Part shown: piece by piece, positions 22,650-34,579 of the stretch
Layout of the letters: each line of letters starts with the position of its first letter
How positions within the stretch are numbered: the first letter of the stretch is position 1
Assembly (NCBI GenBank): GCA_010094025.1
Contig: ML991778.1
Span: 248,001 to 312,000, forward strand
Origin: Viridothelium virens
Lineage: Eukaryota; Ascomycota; Dothideomycetes; Trypetheliales; Trypetheliaceae
Reading direction: 5' to 3'
DNA: 64,000 nucleotides
Program-made: the position numbers and the translations under genes
The notes under the pieces: model-generated
Told to the model about the DNA's origin: nothing
What the model saw: only the letters and a program-made list of their open reading frames with translations
Databases searched by the model: none

Positions 22650-24002
22650 CTATATCTTCACTCTTCTAAAGTCGAATTCAAACATCCGGTTGCTGTCCAC
22701 GCTTCGCTCATCAACCAATTTCCCTGCGGTCTCGGCACCTCCTGCAGGGACGCGAAACTCATATCTCTCTCCTTTAGCTGCGGCTATCCCATCAATCGGG
22801 TACGGGAACGGCAGATACTCCGGAAGAAGGCCAAGTTGACGAAGCACACTTGCTTGATCCCATGCAATGTGCTCATGGTATAGACGGTCGCCTCTGATGT
22901 TGACGACTGAGGTCATTGGTATCCTGATCGCCTTAAACGTTGGTGGCAACCCAGGAAGACTGCAACTCGGTCAGTGAACAAGTATCAACGAGATCGACTT
23001 CCTTGATATCCATACATCCAGTCGACCTTCTTATCATGCGTGAAGCTGAATATGAACTCATCAATGACCCGATCAATTCCCACAGTCCGACTAACCAGCT
23101 CCAGCGCGGTATCATCTGGATTGTTGAAGATGAAATGAAACCGGTAGAAATTCGTTAGGCGTTCTCTACCTATCCCTCCAGTCATCGTAGGTACATGGTT
23201 CACGTACGGTTCCTGCACCATCGTGCTCATAGTTCTCTCGGGCGATCGCGTAGCAAACTCTAGCATAGTATGCTCTTCCCATATCGCTTCAAGATCAAAA
23301 TGTGGACCCTTCATCAATGGCTTCAAAAATGCCAGAGTCCGCGTATGAGAGATTGCTGCTGTCGAGCTCGAGAAGTCTGGATGAGCTGGGATGGTGAAGA
23401 AAGGACCAGCTGAAGGATAGTGCACGCTCTTCCCATTCTTTGGCTGGGAGATGTCGGCTTTGGGAGCCTGCCCTGCAATATGACACAAGAAAGGCTTTCC
23501 GATGTTCCCATCATTGCATGCCCCATAGAACACTGCACCAGCTATATTGTTTGCGGCCTGGATGGTGGCTTGAACATTTGAACTGGTGTGATAAGCTAGC
23601 CTGGCGTTAGTCGGAACAAGTTTAGCCACTTCATTCGCAGAGCCACTTACAGATAATACCAAAGTCTGTCTTAGGTTGGCACTGTGGGCTGTTGAGTAGG
23701 TTGTTGTATGCCAGCTCAAAATCATCTTTGACAGCGGATTCTTCGGAGTCCACTAAAACCTGAGCAACAGCATATCCTTCCTCCGCCCACTTTTGGAGCG
23801 GAGGAGGGTCCAAAGTTTTTTCATGACCATTCAGGTCAAGGCTTCGTGGAGCTAGAATGATAAGTCCAGGTCCATCTCCTCGGCGAGACAAGGGCGGCTG
23901 TAACACCACATTTTCGGAAACATGAGCAGGTCGCGCGGATGGAAGACGAATCTCAGCGACTTCACTGTCATGGCCATTTATTCCATCCATCATCTGATCC
24001 AT
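22650..24002 (-). CDS. Dienelactone hydrolase-like protein with C-terminal SnoaL-like domain
   Basis: Three exons: 24002-23651, 23595-23016 and 22959-22650, giving 413 residues. The N-terminal half has the alpha/beta-hydrolase strand pattern of fungal carboxymethylenebutenolidase-like proteins; the C-terminal part, from about residue 240, resembles the NTF2/SnoaL fold joined to it in these proteins, with FYRFHFIFNNPDD, WILPGLPPTFK and the block RGDRLYHEHIAWDQ. Both junctions restore these motifs in phase. Where a dienelactone hydrolase shows its GxCxG nucleophile, this protein reads GIISYHTSS, so classic hydrolase chemistry is doubtful. The true substrate is unknown; a detoxification or degradation role is inferred from family only. 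No signal peptide. Confidence 0.75.
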
Positions 24003-24827
24003 AGTAACAGTGGTCCATGCAGAGCAAAATGAACCTTTAGTCCACTACGATATCTCCATGACGTCGCTAGATAGATGGACACCCCCGCATCGATTGTTGA
24101 CCGGAATCTTTCCATTTACCGTAGGGCGGCGTAGGCGGCACTATCACCCTATGGTGCTTCTATGTGGCCGTCTGACACCAGATACAAGAATTTCGTCAGG
24201 CAGGGGGGACATTTGCCAACTTGGAATAAAACGCGGTGAAGGTAGGTACGCACCAGACGCGTCGTGACCGTGATTGTGACTGCCGTTCCGAGCTTTTCTC
24301 TGGCCACGTCTCATCAATAAAAACCCCCCTATTTTACGAACTCAGTTTCCGGTCTGAGCAGCACACTCTCTGCAAACACCCAACTCAATTCTGTGAAATC
24401 TTGGAACTGTATTAAATGCTGCTCTCGATTGTTGTTTGGCATCCGTGGAAACTACTCTTGGCGCCGATCTCTTGCCGAAAAGCGAAGTCTGTTACGTTGG
24501 CCGACAACAAAAACCAATGTTGATCCCTCTGTAGTCCTGAGAGATCCAACCTTGTTGTCTCGTTTTCTAGGCAATACGAGACTATACACACCGGCAAAAA
24601 TGAACTTGCGCCCTTGACGTAGGCCAGGGGCTAGTAGAGCAGACTGGCTAATGTTATTCAGTTGTCCTGTATTTACTCTTGCAGTACAGTGTCAGTCCTG
24701 AAGTCGCTCAAGAATTTTGAGGATGGTAAGCTTCACCAAGGTCTGAAACCCTTCTATCATTTCATCTTCATGTCCTTCGCTTGCCGGCCAAGCCTATACT
24801 TTCGCAGCTAATATTTCAATATTCATA
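24003..24827. other. Divergent intergenic region
   Basis: Between the start of the minus-strand hydrolase-like gene and the plus-strand secreted-protein gene. It should hold both promoters. No further gene is supported. Confidence 0.5.
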
Positions 24828-25961
24828 ATGTTCTTTAATTACCTGGTCCTTATTGCTGCTTTCAATACAGTCGTCCTAGCAAAGTCATTTGCAACCCTCA
24901 CAACTCATGCAAGGCCAGCGTCCCACATATCTCGTCGTACCGTACACGCAAGCAAGCCCACTTCACACCTTACCAATTCAACGGCAAATCATCCTAAAAG
25001 TACCCCAAAGCCTACTCCATCATGCGTGCTACAGAACGAAGACCCAGATCAGAACATCAATACAAGATACTGCATTTGTGACGAGACCAAGACTCTCCCT
25101 TTGCTCACCTTGGCAGATTCCTCGGACGAATCATCGAGCTGTCACTATAAAGCTATCCCCACTCAGAAAAATGCCACGATCCATCCGACTACCACTGCCC
25201 TAGGCTCGATTCAGACCAATTCTAAGCTCTGCCAGATATGCTCACCAATCGGTCCATATGCAGATTCTTGCACCAGCATGTCTAATTGCTTCCCTCAAAC
25301 CCCCGAAGCCACCGTTCAAGTCGGCTCGTCACCAGTGCACGTCGGCACTCTCACCGGCGACAAGCTCTACAGCTCTATCTCCAACGCGATCGAAACCATC
25401 TGCCCGACCGTGTCACAGACCGAGTCCAAAACCAGCTGCGCCACCGATTCCGTCTCCATCGACAATATCGACTACGTCTCCGGCGGCTTTCTCTCGAAAG
25501 GCAGCCTCGTGGTGAAGGTGGATAGCTCCGCCTACAACGAGACCTCCCTCCGTGACGCCATGATCAGGTCGGCGGCGCTCACGGCGCAGCACTCGACCAC
25601 TGGCAACAACTGCTACAGCCAGTCGTACACGGTCGAGGAGCTGATGCGCCTCGATCGCCGGGACCACCCCTATCCAGTGCAGGAGAAGATGACCATGTGC
25701 AATGCGGCCTCGTTTGCGGGCGTGCAGTACTATTCCGAGTTCTGGCGAACGGCGCCGGAGCCCGGGAGTACGGATTACATTGATGCGTCGTGGGAGTTTG
25801 AGACAGGGCCGATGGACAATTTCGCGTGTGACTTTCTAGAGGAATTGATTAGCGCGCTGGGGATTATCCAGCCGGAGTTTGCGGTCGGGGCTACAAGGCT
25901 GGCGAAGGCGGTAGATGCTGTTTGTGAGAAGGCAATGGAGCACGTAGATGGGAGCTCGTAG
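24828..25961 (+). CDS. Secreted cysteine-rich protein, unrecognised fungal family
   Basis: Intronless frame of 377 residues. A signal peptide is clear at residues 1-18 (hydrophobic core ending VVLAK), and a KEX2-like basic pair (RR) follows near 37. A Ser/Thr/Pro-rich linker precedes a domain with more than ten cysteines, including a CxC (CIC) followed by a TLPLLT stretch, a pattern I have seen in many fungal secreted proteins of unknown function. Several N-x-S/T sites suggest glycosylation. The 3' half is noticeably richer in G+C at third positions than the 5' half. Probably extracellular; no enzyme motif is visible. Confidence 0.75.
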   Translation: MFFNYLVLIAAFNTVVLAKSFATLTTHARPASHISRRTVHASKPTSHLTNSTANHPKSTPKPTPSCVLQNEDPDQNINTRYCICDETKTLPLLTLADSSDESSSCHYKAIPTQKNATIHPTTTALGSIQTNSKLCQICSPIGPYADSCTSMSNCFPQTPEATVQVGSSPVHVGTLTGDKLYSSISNAIETICPTVSQTESKTSCATDSVSIDNIDYVSGGFLSKGSLVVKVDSSAYNETSLRDAMIRSAALTAQHSTTGNNCYSQSYTVEELMRLDRRDHPYPVQEKMTMCNAASFAGVQYYSEFWRTAPEPGSTDYIDASWEFETGPMDNFACDFLEELISALGIIQPEFAVGATRLAKAVDAVCEKAMEHVDGSS

Positions 25962-26119
25962 TGATCCATGTGGTGGAACCTTAGTATCTGTCTGTACTCC
26001 ATGGACGAATCTCCGGTTGCGGCGGATGTTTGGATTGGATCTTCCCTGTAGCACGGAGTCTATTTACAAATCAATTATATAACTCTACGGAGGCGAGAAA
26101 ACTTTTGTCCTTCCACATC

Positions 26120-27271
26120 TTACGGAGGATTCGTGTTACTGAAGCTTGTTCCTACAAACACAGCCTGGACACTGGCCAATGCCAGACTTGCCGCAAAAAT
26201 CTCTGCATGCCGTGCAGAGGTGAAAATGGACAGACAGAGACTGAAAACCGCCGAGAACAATACAATGAAGATTATTCGCCAGGTAGGGGAGGTGATGAAA
26301 TAAAGTGCGACTATCGAACAAGTTGGAAGAAGTGAAGACAGCAGTACTACGATCGCCTTGACGATACGGCTAAGAACTGTATCACTGTAGCTATAGTTAC
26401 CCATGTCATCATCGGGTTCCTATTAGACGGAAGGTCAGTGTGCCTGGCAAAACTGAAATCGTAGACCGGATAGCATGAGGCTGGGAGAGAATCGTAGTAT
26501 AGAAAGTACCGACCCGGAATCGTTTGTATATACTGTGAAATGCCTCAAGCAGCGGCCCAGCCAAGAACCGTGTAAAGGCATCTCGATTGTGGAAGCCTCC
26601 TGACAGAAGGACCAAGTCTTTCTGCAGTTGCCTACCTTGGTCATCAACCTCCCAAATAGTGTCCTCCGGATGATCGAGCCATCGACCACCCGATTCTTCG
26701 CGATGGACAAAATTGTAGAGTTCCTTAACCGACAAATCGTCGGCCTTCGGTAACTCGTACAGTCGCTTTTGCTGGAGTAGAGTATAATCTGAGAGCTTTT
26801 CCTTAGTAGCAGGTAGAGACGCACAAGCAAACTCAACGGGCGATACTTACTGTACTTAGACAGCGCGTCATCCAATTCTTTCACTTTGGCCCACAGCAAA
26901 GCGCCATTGGAGCCTGCTGGCGCAGCTTTGAGTTCTCCAACGCGGTGCCGTAGATGCTTTTCGTCCTGATACAGCTCCTCCAAATGGTTCAGCTCATGCT
27001 CGAGCCAAGTAATTTCCGCCTGGCGATAAAGCAGTATTCGCGCATTGGCTGAGACAAATCGCCGATAGATGGCGGCGCCGACTGTGTTGCCCATGTGGGT
27101 TGCAAGGCGTGGGTAGCCATGTTGGGCGAAAGGATCGACAGAAAGTACTCGGCGAAACTTGAATCTCTGGGTTCCGGGGTTGGGACTGTTCTCATCTGAT
27201 GTTTGTTGTTGCGACGCGGCTGGCCTATTGGAACTTGCGAAGTCAGGGCCTGATGTTGCGGCTTCGCTCAT
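26120..27271 (-). CDS. DUF6594 membrane protein, last intron uncertain
   Basis: Exons 27271-26851 and 26788-26514 are firm; exon 26419-26120 is likely. Together they give 331 residues. The second exon holds the family's helical core, and the third encodes the pair of hydrophobic segments plus the phrase SLFTSARHAEIFAA-like block with which DUF6594 proteins end. The first intron is normal (GTAAGT..CAG). The second would have to use a weak donor, GTCGGT, since the stronger GTACTT nearby gives the wrong phase and stops early. Either the weak donor is used or the gene has lost its membrane tail. Family members are common in fungi, often multi-copy, and of unknown function. Confidence 0.68.
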
Positions 27272-28042
27272 GGCAGCCAATTCCAACGACTCATATCATA
27301 CCTCTGCCGTGTGATGAACAATTGGGAGCCGGGCTGAAGGCGATAATGAATCAAGACACACCGCCAAGAGAGGGAGAGCCGCAAGGCGTCTGGCACTAAG
27401 TACTCCGTACGCCTACAATTTCTTTGTAGACGACATTTGCGTGTTGAGTGGTTGGCTGAGAGGTTGGCGAGGCGAGGGGAGGCGATTGGCTGAATCCCAG
27501 CTAGATCCCAACTAGATCGCAATTAGCCCCGGGAGGTGCATCATGGAGCATGCACACACCCCCGGCGCAATACATCATCGCTCCATAGCTGGCTGCAGGC
27601 CTGTGGCACAGTTCAGCTCGTGCCACAATAACCATCATAGCCACCCCTTCGATTAATAGACCATATCGCGTACTCCATAAGGAATACTGTTGGTGCATGC
27701 GGAGTACCTCCACAGTACCTGACCCGCGAGGGCCAATATTACGCCATTTTACCAATTCAATGCTTAGCTAGTAATCCTCATTTTTTAAAAACGCCGTATC
27801 AGACCTGGCTGTCTCACTGGAGGCCCCCGAGAGCTGTCCGAGACTGGAGGTATATACCAGCGAGAATTTCAGCTGCACCAGCTTGTACCGTGCGAGATAG
27901 CATTGTCTTACGAAAGACATCAAGTATTATGACCAAGATGCTGCACTCCGAGTCTTAGCTTCGCGTTCGACAATATCTGCGCTGAGGATTCCAGTGGTCT
28001 TTCTAACTCTCCATCGCGAATTGGCATTATTAATCAACGGTG
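27272..28042. other. Divergent intergenic region
   Basis: Promoter space for the DUF6594 gene (minus) and the retropepsin-like gene (plus). It contains one exact TACTCCGTA motif at 27401-27409 and near-copies at about 27671 and 27700. No coding frame supported. Confidence 0.5.
27401..27409 (+). repeat. TACTCCGTA dispersed motif, copy 1
   Basis: Exact nine-base match, intergenic. One of four in the window, all in the same orientation and all outside genes; about 0.5 would be expected by chance in both orientations together. Confidence 0.55.
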
Positions 28043-29029
28043 ATGGCTTTCGAACATACGAACCAAGATACCCTTCCTGCAAAGCGAGGTCTTGATGATC
28101 TGGATCCAAACGCTCCATCTCCCCAGCCAAAGCGCATGGAGCAGCTAGAGAGTACACCGCCAGACGAGGAAGTTGGACCGCTGGATCTGCCAGCCGAGGA
28201 TGACACACCTGAGGTCTTCGATGTTCCCGAAGGAGGTCTAGCTGAGGACGAGCAGTATGGAATTCTCGACGACCCCGAAGAAGACCTGGTCATCGAAGAT
28301 GAGGAGTACGAGGTCTTCAGTGTTCCTAGAGGAGATCCAAAATCACGCGATACCACCGAAATTCCGATTATTGCAACAAGACTACCAGATGAAAACCCTG
28401 TGACGTTATGGGCAACCATGGATACCGGCGCCAACTTCAACATTATCGCCAGGAAGACGGTCGAGCGCCTTGGTCGTCTCTCCGAGCTAAAAGACTATCA
28501 GGACGAGGCTCAAGAAATGGGTAGCAACACGTATCCAATCACCCATACGATAATCCTGGATCTCTTAGCTGGACGAACCAATCGCTCGCTGGCTGCAGTT
28601 CAGTTCTTCGTCCTGATGGAGGGTGAGATTGATTCGGACGTAGATGGGAATCCTGACGTATTACTAGGATGGCCCTTGCTGAGGAAGGAACACATGGTGA
28701 TGGTCGATGTGGAGTTTGCGATCGAGGCCAACCCAGAATACGAGGTCATTGCCAAGAAGGTAAAGGACGAAGGGCCTCTGCTAGAAAGAAAAAGGGTATA
28801 CATGACCTTCAGCGGGGGCCATGCGGGTCCCTCTCCTTATGCCGCACGCGGGAGAGCTGTACTCCAGCACGGTGGTCGCATGCCGGGTCGGGCCCAGCAG
28901 GGCATTCTGAAGCAGGGTGGACATAATCCAAGCGGATACAACCCGAGTAGATATAACCAAGCCAGACAAAACCAAGCCAGACACAACCAAGGTAGATCCA
29001 GGCAAGGCTTCGGGTTGGGATTTCTGTAG
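28043..29029 (+). CDS. Retropepsin-like aspartic protease domain protein
   Basis: Intronless, uninterrupted frame of 328 residues from the ATG at 28043. The N-terminal 100 residues are very acidic and disordered. The middle has the features of a single retropepsin-type half: MDTGANFNII with the catalytic DTGA at about 128-131, then later the LLGWPLL strand that acts as the flap-distal hydrophobic-hydrophobic-G element. This fold works as a homodimer. The tail is made of five degenerate NxxxY/Q/H pentapeptides, encoded by 15-bp units. No reverse transcriptase, integrase or flanking repeats are seen nearby, so it is either a host gene of Ddi1-like or stand-alone type, or an old captured protease domain. 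Protease activity is inference. Confidence 0.72.
   Translation: MAFEHTNQDTLPAKRGLDDLDPNAPSPQPKRMEQLESTPPDEEVGPLDLPAEDDTPEVFDVPEGGLAEDEQYGILDDPEEDLVIEDEEYEVFSVPRGDPKSRDTTEIPIIATRLPDENPVTLWATMDTGANFNIIARKTVERLGRLSELKDYQDEAQEMGSNTYPITHTIILDLLAGRTNRSLAAVQFFVLMEGEIDSDVDGNPDVLLGWPLLRKEHMVMVDVEFAIEANPEYEVIAKKVKDEGPLLERKRVYMTFSGGHAGPSPYAARGRAVLQHGGRMPGRAQQGILKQGGHNPSGYNPSRYNQARQNQARHNQGRSRQGFGLGFL
28925..28999 (+). repeat. Five degenerate 15-bp tandem repeats
   Basis: Units at 28925, 28940, 28955, 28970 and 28985, each starting AA and encoding pentapeptides such as NQARQ and NQARH at the end of the retropepsin-like protein. Units 3 and 4 are nearly identical, indicating recent slippage. Confidence 0.75.
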
Positions 29030-30269
29030 TTGATATGAAAGACGAGTCCTGCAGTTTCACCAGTACTGGAGCGAGGGAATCATTCCATCACATCAGCTTT
29101 TTTTACTTGCCTTTCACATAATTTACCATCGTTGTCCTTCCGTCTCTACCAAACAAGACTCATCGGGCATCCCCGTACCGCGGCGATCGTGCTTCGCACC
29201 TTCATAGGTCTTCTTCCAAATGAAGCACTCAGCGAGTAAAATACTTCAAGGCAGCTTTGACCGACGCATCTTGGTTGGCGAGGCACCTATATCGGATTCG
29301 CACAACAAAGACGGCTGGCTGGTGCGTGTCGCAGTCTTCAGTGAAGCCAGCATGATGTCGTCGTTATGCGTCTTCGCGAATGATACGAACATCCAGCAGC
29401 GTGCTTGGAGCAAAACGTTCGTCACTAAAGTTCCGAAAGCGCTGTTGAGGCTGCTCGTCCTTACTACCATCAATCGTGCGACTTTCGGGCTGGCATTAGC
29501 AACTGCGGATTCACATTGAGAAGATATACCGACATGCAGATGGAGTTAGTTCCGCAAGGGCAGATTAACAGGTCTGAATATGTGAGAGAAATAGTGAAAT
29601 CTATCTCTGACTAGTTGAAAGATGATGATGAGAGAGAGTCTGGGAACGATAAAGAGAGGACAGAATTTAATGCCCAATTAAAAATTGAAGGCTCAAATGG
29701 TGGATGCGATAAACATGAAAATATTGGCTCTTCTGAGTAGGAGATGTCATGGGCAAACTTCGGCTCAAGGATGTCCAATGATCAATGTGTGTGACAAGCC
29801 TTGTATTGCTTTTATCCTTACTGATAACATTTTGCAGGGAAGTCATGAGTGCGTCGGTGTCGGTGCAGCGCTCGTCCCTCAGGCATGCCCTAGAGGAATC
29901 AATCGAGTCCCACGAAGGTGTACCACAAGAATTCTTCCGGACCAGTGAACTGATGTTGTGCGCACGTCGACTTGAGTTTATCTCTGCAAGTCGCGCAATT
30001 CGCTAAATAGATGGGTTGTGGACCGTATCGGGGCTGCTCCTCTGCGTCTCTCAGCCACACTGTTGTTGTAATTAAGGGGTGGTGCTGGGGCTGAGCAACT
30101 TCTCTTGAGCCATGAAAGTCACCTCCTTGTTTCACAATCTTCAGCTATTGCTGCATATTCGGAAGGACCATTTAAACAGCGAGCATGATGCCTCTTCTAA
30201 GATTTCCTCGAGCCTTTATGACAAAACCTTCATTCTGTAGGCCGGATTGATCAGAACCAATCCAAGAAA
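29030..30269. other. Intergenic region
   Basis: Lies between two plus-strand genes. A 99-codon plus-strand frame at 29220-29519 starts with ATG but has no recognisable feature and is not called as a gene. The 3' part should be the promoter of the Zn2Cys6 regulator. Confidence 0.5.
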
Positions 30270-31978
30270 ATGCGTCGCTTTACCATGCGCTCAAGAACAG
30301 GATGCAAAACTTGCAAGTACGCGCTTTTTGATCAATAAATCGACATAAGAATTTTCTGACTGTTTTAAGAACTCGAAGAGTGAAATGCGATGAAGCAAAG
30401 CCTGCCTGCAAAAGGTGCACCAATACGGGTAGGCGTTGCGATGGTTATGATCAAGTTCAGTCAGCCAGATACTCGCTAAATGCTGGAGCTGCGAAATCAA
30501 GCCGAGCGAGTTCAATATCGCCAACACAAGCCTCTACAGATGCGCCTTTGCTGTTGAGGAGCCCTAGATTTGGGGGTGATCTGGATCGAGATGAGAAACG
30601 TGCCTTGGCTTTCTATCAGGAATGCACCTCAAGCAAAACCACAGAAGTCGTCAATGATGATTTTTGGGGCACCATTGTCTTACAATTCAGTCTACTGGAA
30701 CCCGCAATCAGACATGGTCTCCTCGCCTTGAGCGCCTTGCACGAGCAATCTGTATCAGGAGGTTCAGGAGCTAAGGGGCTGAGAAAGAGCGACCGGTTTG
30801 CTTTCAGACAGTACAGTCTCGCCATTGTGGGGGCCAAGAATCTCGTCGGGCGCGTCAACTCTGCAGCGAATTCGACGGAATTTTTGAAAGTGCTGGTCAT
30901 GAGCGCGATTCTAACGTGCTACGACAATATTGTTGGGAATTACGAGAGAGCGCAGACACATCTCCGGTCTGCCATGAAGCTCATCCGATATAAGAACCCA
31001 GCAGGATTCTGCAGCAGCTCAACTTCGACTCAAGGAGATGCTTCTGTGCATCGTATAAATGAGATGATGGCGGTGAAGAACACACTCTTGCAATTGGATT
31101 TCCAAGCAATGACCTTCTCCGACGCCTCCGCGCCTTACCCTCACCTTATCCAAGGACAAGACGACATCGAGGACCTGCCCGAAGAATTTCAAGACCAGAA
31201 CAGCGCACCTGAAGCTCTCTCGTCAATCATCTCCCTCTTTCGCTTCATGTTCCACATTTCCGTCCAAGCCAAGGCAACTCCAATCTCTCCATCCAACCTC
31301 GAACATCGGAAAATTACTCTTACAGCCCGTTTCACCCGCTGGGCAACCTTCTACGCTCCCCTCCTCACGCCTATACCTCGGACTCCTCCGTCGGACATAG
31401 AGAATGCAAACGCCATCCTCTTAGTTCAAATCTACTATCACACCTCCATAACTCTCCTCAACCCAATCTTCTCCCCGTCCGAATATTCCTGGGATACCCA
31501 TATCAAGACGTTCATGACAGTACTTGCCCTGTCCGAGCGGCTCGTTGCTTCCACATTCCCGTCCTCCAGCCCGATCGTTCAGACGGAGAGCTCAAAGTCC
31601 GCTTGGAATCCTTTCACCTTTAATATCGGCCTCACCATCCCACTTTTCCTCCTCGCATTCCGCTGCCGGCATCCATTGCTGCGTCGTCGTGCCATGGAGC
31701 TGCTGAGTGTGCGTGACCGTCGTGAGGGCATGTGGAGGAGTCGGGCTGCAGCGGAGGTCGCAAAGCGGATCATTGCTCTGGAGGAGGAGGGGATAGAGAA
31801 TATGGTGAAAAGCGAGAGGGATATCGGAGAGGAGAAGAGGGTGCGAGCAGTATTTACGAAGGTTGTGTTGGACGAAGAGGAGACGGGAGGGGAAGGGAAG
31901 GTGTGGGTGAGGGCCTTGAAGATGCCTTGGGGAGAGGAAGGGGAGTGCGTTGGGCAAGAGTTTTTAGTCTGGATCTAG
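30270..31978 (+). CDS. Zn2Cys6 fungal transcription factor
   Basis: Two exons, 30270-30316 and 30370-31978, giving 551 residues. The binuclear zinc cluster is complete across the 53-nt intron: Cys12, Cys15, Cys22, Cys29, Cys32 and Cys39, with the basic TRRVKCDEAKP segment between. A short linker leads to an all-helical regulatory domain that starts with the block RALAFYQECTS near residue 107 and has the LLALSALH motif, as in the Fungal_trans_2 (PF11951-like) group. The C-terminal 60 residues are strongly charged. It is nuclear and should bind CGG-type triplets. It is convergent with the carboxypeptidase gene, but no target can be named from sequence. Confidence 0.92.
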
Positions 31979-32221
31979 AGATGGAAGTAAAACGAAATGT
32001 ACTCTAGATGATGTGCGTAAGAATCAGTTGTAAGATTGAAGTGGACATTACATGGTCCGGATCCTCTCAGGTAAGCGATCGGGAATAGATAAGGTAGGTA
32101 ATGGTATGATTGGAACGAAACCATCACACGATTGGAAAGGATAGCTGAAGATTAGGTAGAGTAATAGAAGTAAAACCACTATGAACGAGTAAGAGAATTC
32201 GCTCGGAAGACAACTAGCAGT

Positions 32222-34447
32222 CTAGTTCGGTGGGTCGATTACAAATAAATCCTGAATAACCGCCGTCCCGTTCATTAGCGCCGTGACTTGGTTCTCGGTA
32301 CAGGTGGTGTTGTAGGACCAAAAGTAACACCGGAAAGGTATTGGGTCTGGCAGCGTATTCTTGATCCAGAAGCTAGACTGGGGCCCCTCCGATCTATAGA
32401 TCGAACCATTTCGTTGTGGAAGGGTCGAAACTTTGCCAGTTGCAATGTCCTTGTTGAAGAGAGCGCGGTCGAAGATGCGAGAGACCGTCTCTGGTTGGTA
32501 TGCTTGTACTATGGAAAAAGGCACATCAGTACCTCGGATATAGACCTCGCGCGAAGGTTCATGAACAGGACGGACTTACCAGTATGGCCGGATTCAAAGA
32601 CACGAGAGAATGAGAAGTTCCCGTATTGCCTCACGACGCCACCAGTATATGTCTCATTTGTGGTGATATTCTCGTACCCACTGGCACGGAAATTTGTGGC
32701 GTCAGGATAGCTAGCATTCAAGCTAATAGCCTCACCTCCAAGCCCTGGTCTCTATTAGCGGAATTTCAGGACTTGTTGCAGCAAGGAGGAAAGCCTCACA
32801 ATTGCACCTGTAATCCCTATCGCCATATATCATGGAAACTTTGATGCCTTGGCTTAGTAGAAAGTTTAGATCAGAAATGCTTCTGCGCTGGGTGTCACCA
32901 GTGCCGAACTCAAAATTGTCCGCACTGGCAATGGAGTCTTGCGTGTAGTTGACTTTGACTCCCAGTGCTTCCTGTACCCAAGGCTGATTAAGGTATCCGA
33001 CAAAATATTCGAAGGGATATTGCTCAGGACTCGGCAGAGAAATGTCGAATGCGCTTAGCTATTGAACATGAGCTGATATACCGACGTTGTATAGAAACAA
33101 TACTAACGCCCGAAAGTTCCAGGAACGCCCCTTGGACAAACGCAAAGCAATACTCAAAAGCGTCGACGCAAAGTTGGTTCACGGTAGAATTGAGTCCCAG
33201 TTCATCGGGATCACTAATAGCACCGAGTTCACGGCATTGGTTGGTCAAGTCAACGCATCCTCCCGGCTTCGTGAAATTGTTGACAGCATCCTCGAAGACT
33301 GTCTGATTGATACCCTGTAAACCATATGTATTGTTGTACGCGTAAATCGGGTAGGACTCCCCAATGACGACAACGTCAAGGCAAGCGTTCGTAAGTCCAA
33401 TAGCATCTAAAGGTAGAATGGTGGCGTTGGCGACTTCTAGAGAGTTGTTGGCGATCTTCAGATTCTGCTGTTCAATAAAGGCGCCATAGGCGGGCACATA
33501 GTAACCACCGTACTAAAAAGGTATCAGCCGCTGAACAAGAGGATGAAAGTGGAGTAGCATACCGAGTTTCCCCAAATGTTAATCTTTTCATTTTTTGTTT
33601 TGTATTCGGGAAATCTTCACTGCATTTAGCATCAAGTATATTATATGATCGATATTATTAAGGCACTTACTCCTGAAACCACAGCTGAGCAAAGTGCCAA
33701 ATAGCACGAGCACCCTGGCCGCAGGAGAGTGCAGTATTATTCGGATTCTGACTGCTAAAGTTGCCGAATATTGTGGTCTGGTTTTGGTTCACTGACATAT
33801 TCGACTGTTCGAGCGATTCGATGGGTGTGATGTTTCCCGAGAGGAGATCAAGGCTGCCATTTGTGACTGTATCGTAGGAGAATCCCACCATGTTTGGCTG
33901 ATCAATGTACAGAACATTGGAGTGTGCATTCCAAGACCATGGATTCAGGACAGTGGTGTTGGAGTCATCTTGTACGACACAAGGACCAGCCTCGCCATCT
34001 AGTGCAGCAGACACGGACGAGTCGCCTGGACCGCCGGCAAAGTATATAGTGGTAGGAGCGTCGAGAGGGCTGTTACGAGCTTCAAAGTACCAGAAGAATG
34101 TGTTTAGATCATACGGTTGTCCCGGGATTTGTGAATCAGCGATGATATCACTTGGCAAGTGGACGTATCCGCTGAAGGATCTGACTCCGGGTGTGGTTTC
34201 ACAGACATGAGTCTAGCAGAAGTATAGGTGTTAGCGTAGTAATAGGAAGGACGCTCGCAATCCTGCTTACTTTTTTGTAGGATATTGAAGCACCTGGAAA
34301 TAATTGAGACGGAAAGGTCATTGTGTCATTCTGCGGTATTGCTGGAGTGGGAGAGAACGGTGCAGTATGAGGGCTTGGTGAATGAAAGTATGGAGAAACT
34401 GAAGCAGCAATAGTGGTAAGCTCTGTGATGCTATGATGGAAACCCAT
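32222..34447 (-). CDS. Serine carboxypeptidase, family S10
   Basis: Seven exons on the minus strand: 34447-34271, 34212-33671, 33614-33563, 33512-33108, 33058-32800, 32744-32580 and 32508-32222, giving 628 residues, all phase-consistent. The triad is complete: Ser in GNSYGG (split by an intron), Asp in GDRDYRCNW, and His in ESGHTVQAYQPE. The oxyanion motif reads GGPGDSS, with Asp where Ser or Cys is usual. Many N-x-S/T sites fit a secreted or vacuolar glycoprotein that removes C-terminal residues from peptides. Oddity: the first in-frame ATG (34447) lacks a signal peptide, yet the same frame just upstream encodes a hydrophobic, signal-like stretch without an ATG. A non-AUG start or a missed first exon is possible. 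Confidence 0.87.
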
Positions 34448-34579
34448 ATTGGCAAACGACAGACAAAAGATCAATAATGTGTACGAGCTAAAGAATGGGG
34501 ACCACGGGCAATGAATTACGAAAATGACTGGGAGATTGGAAAATCGAGACAATCAAACCCGTGTGCCAAAGGAGGTCAT

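Noticed and set aside
24828-27271. Biosynthetic gene cluster around the secreted protein, DUF6594 gene and Zn2Cys6 regulator
   Set aside because: No polyketide synthase, peptide synthetase, terpene cyclase or transporter gene is present in the window.
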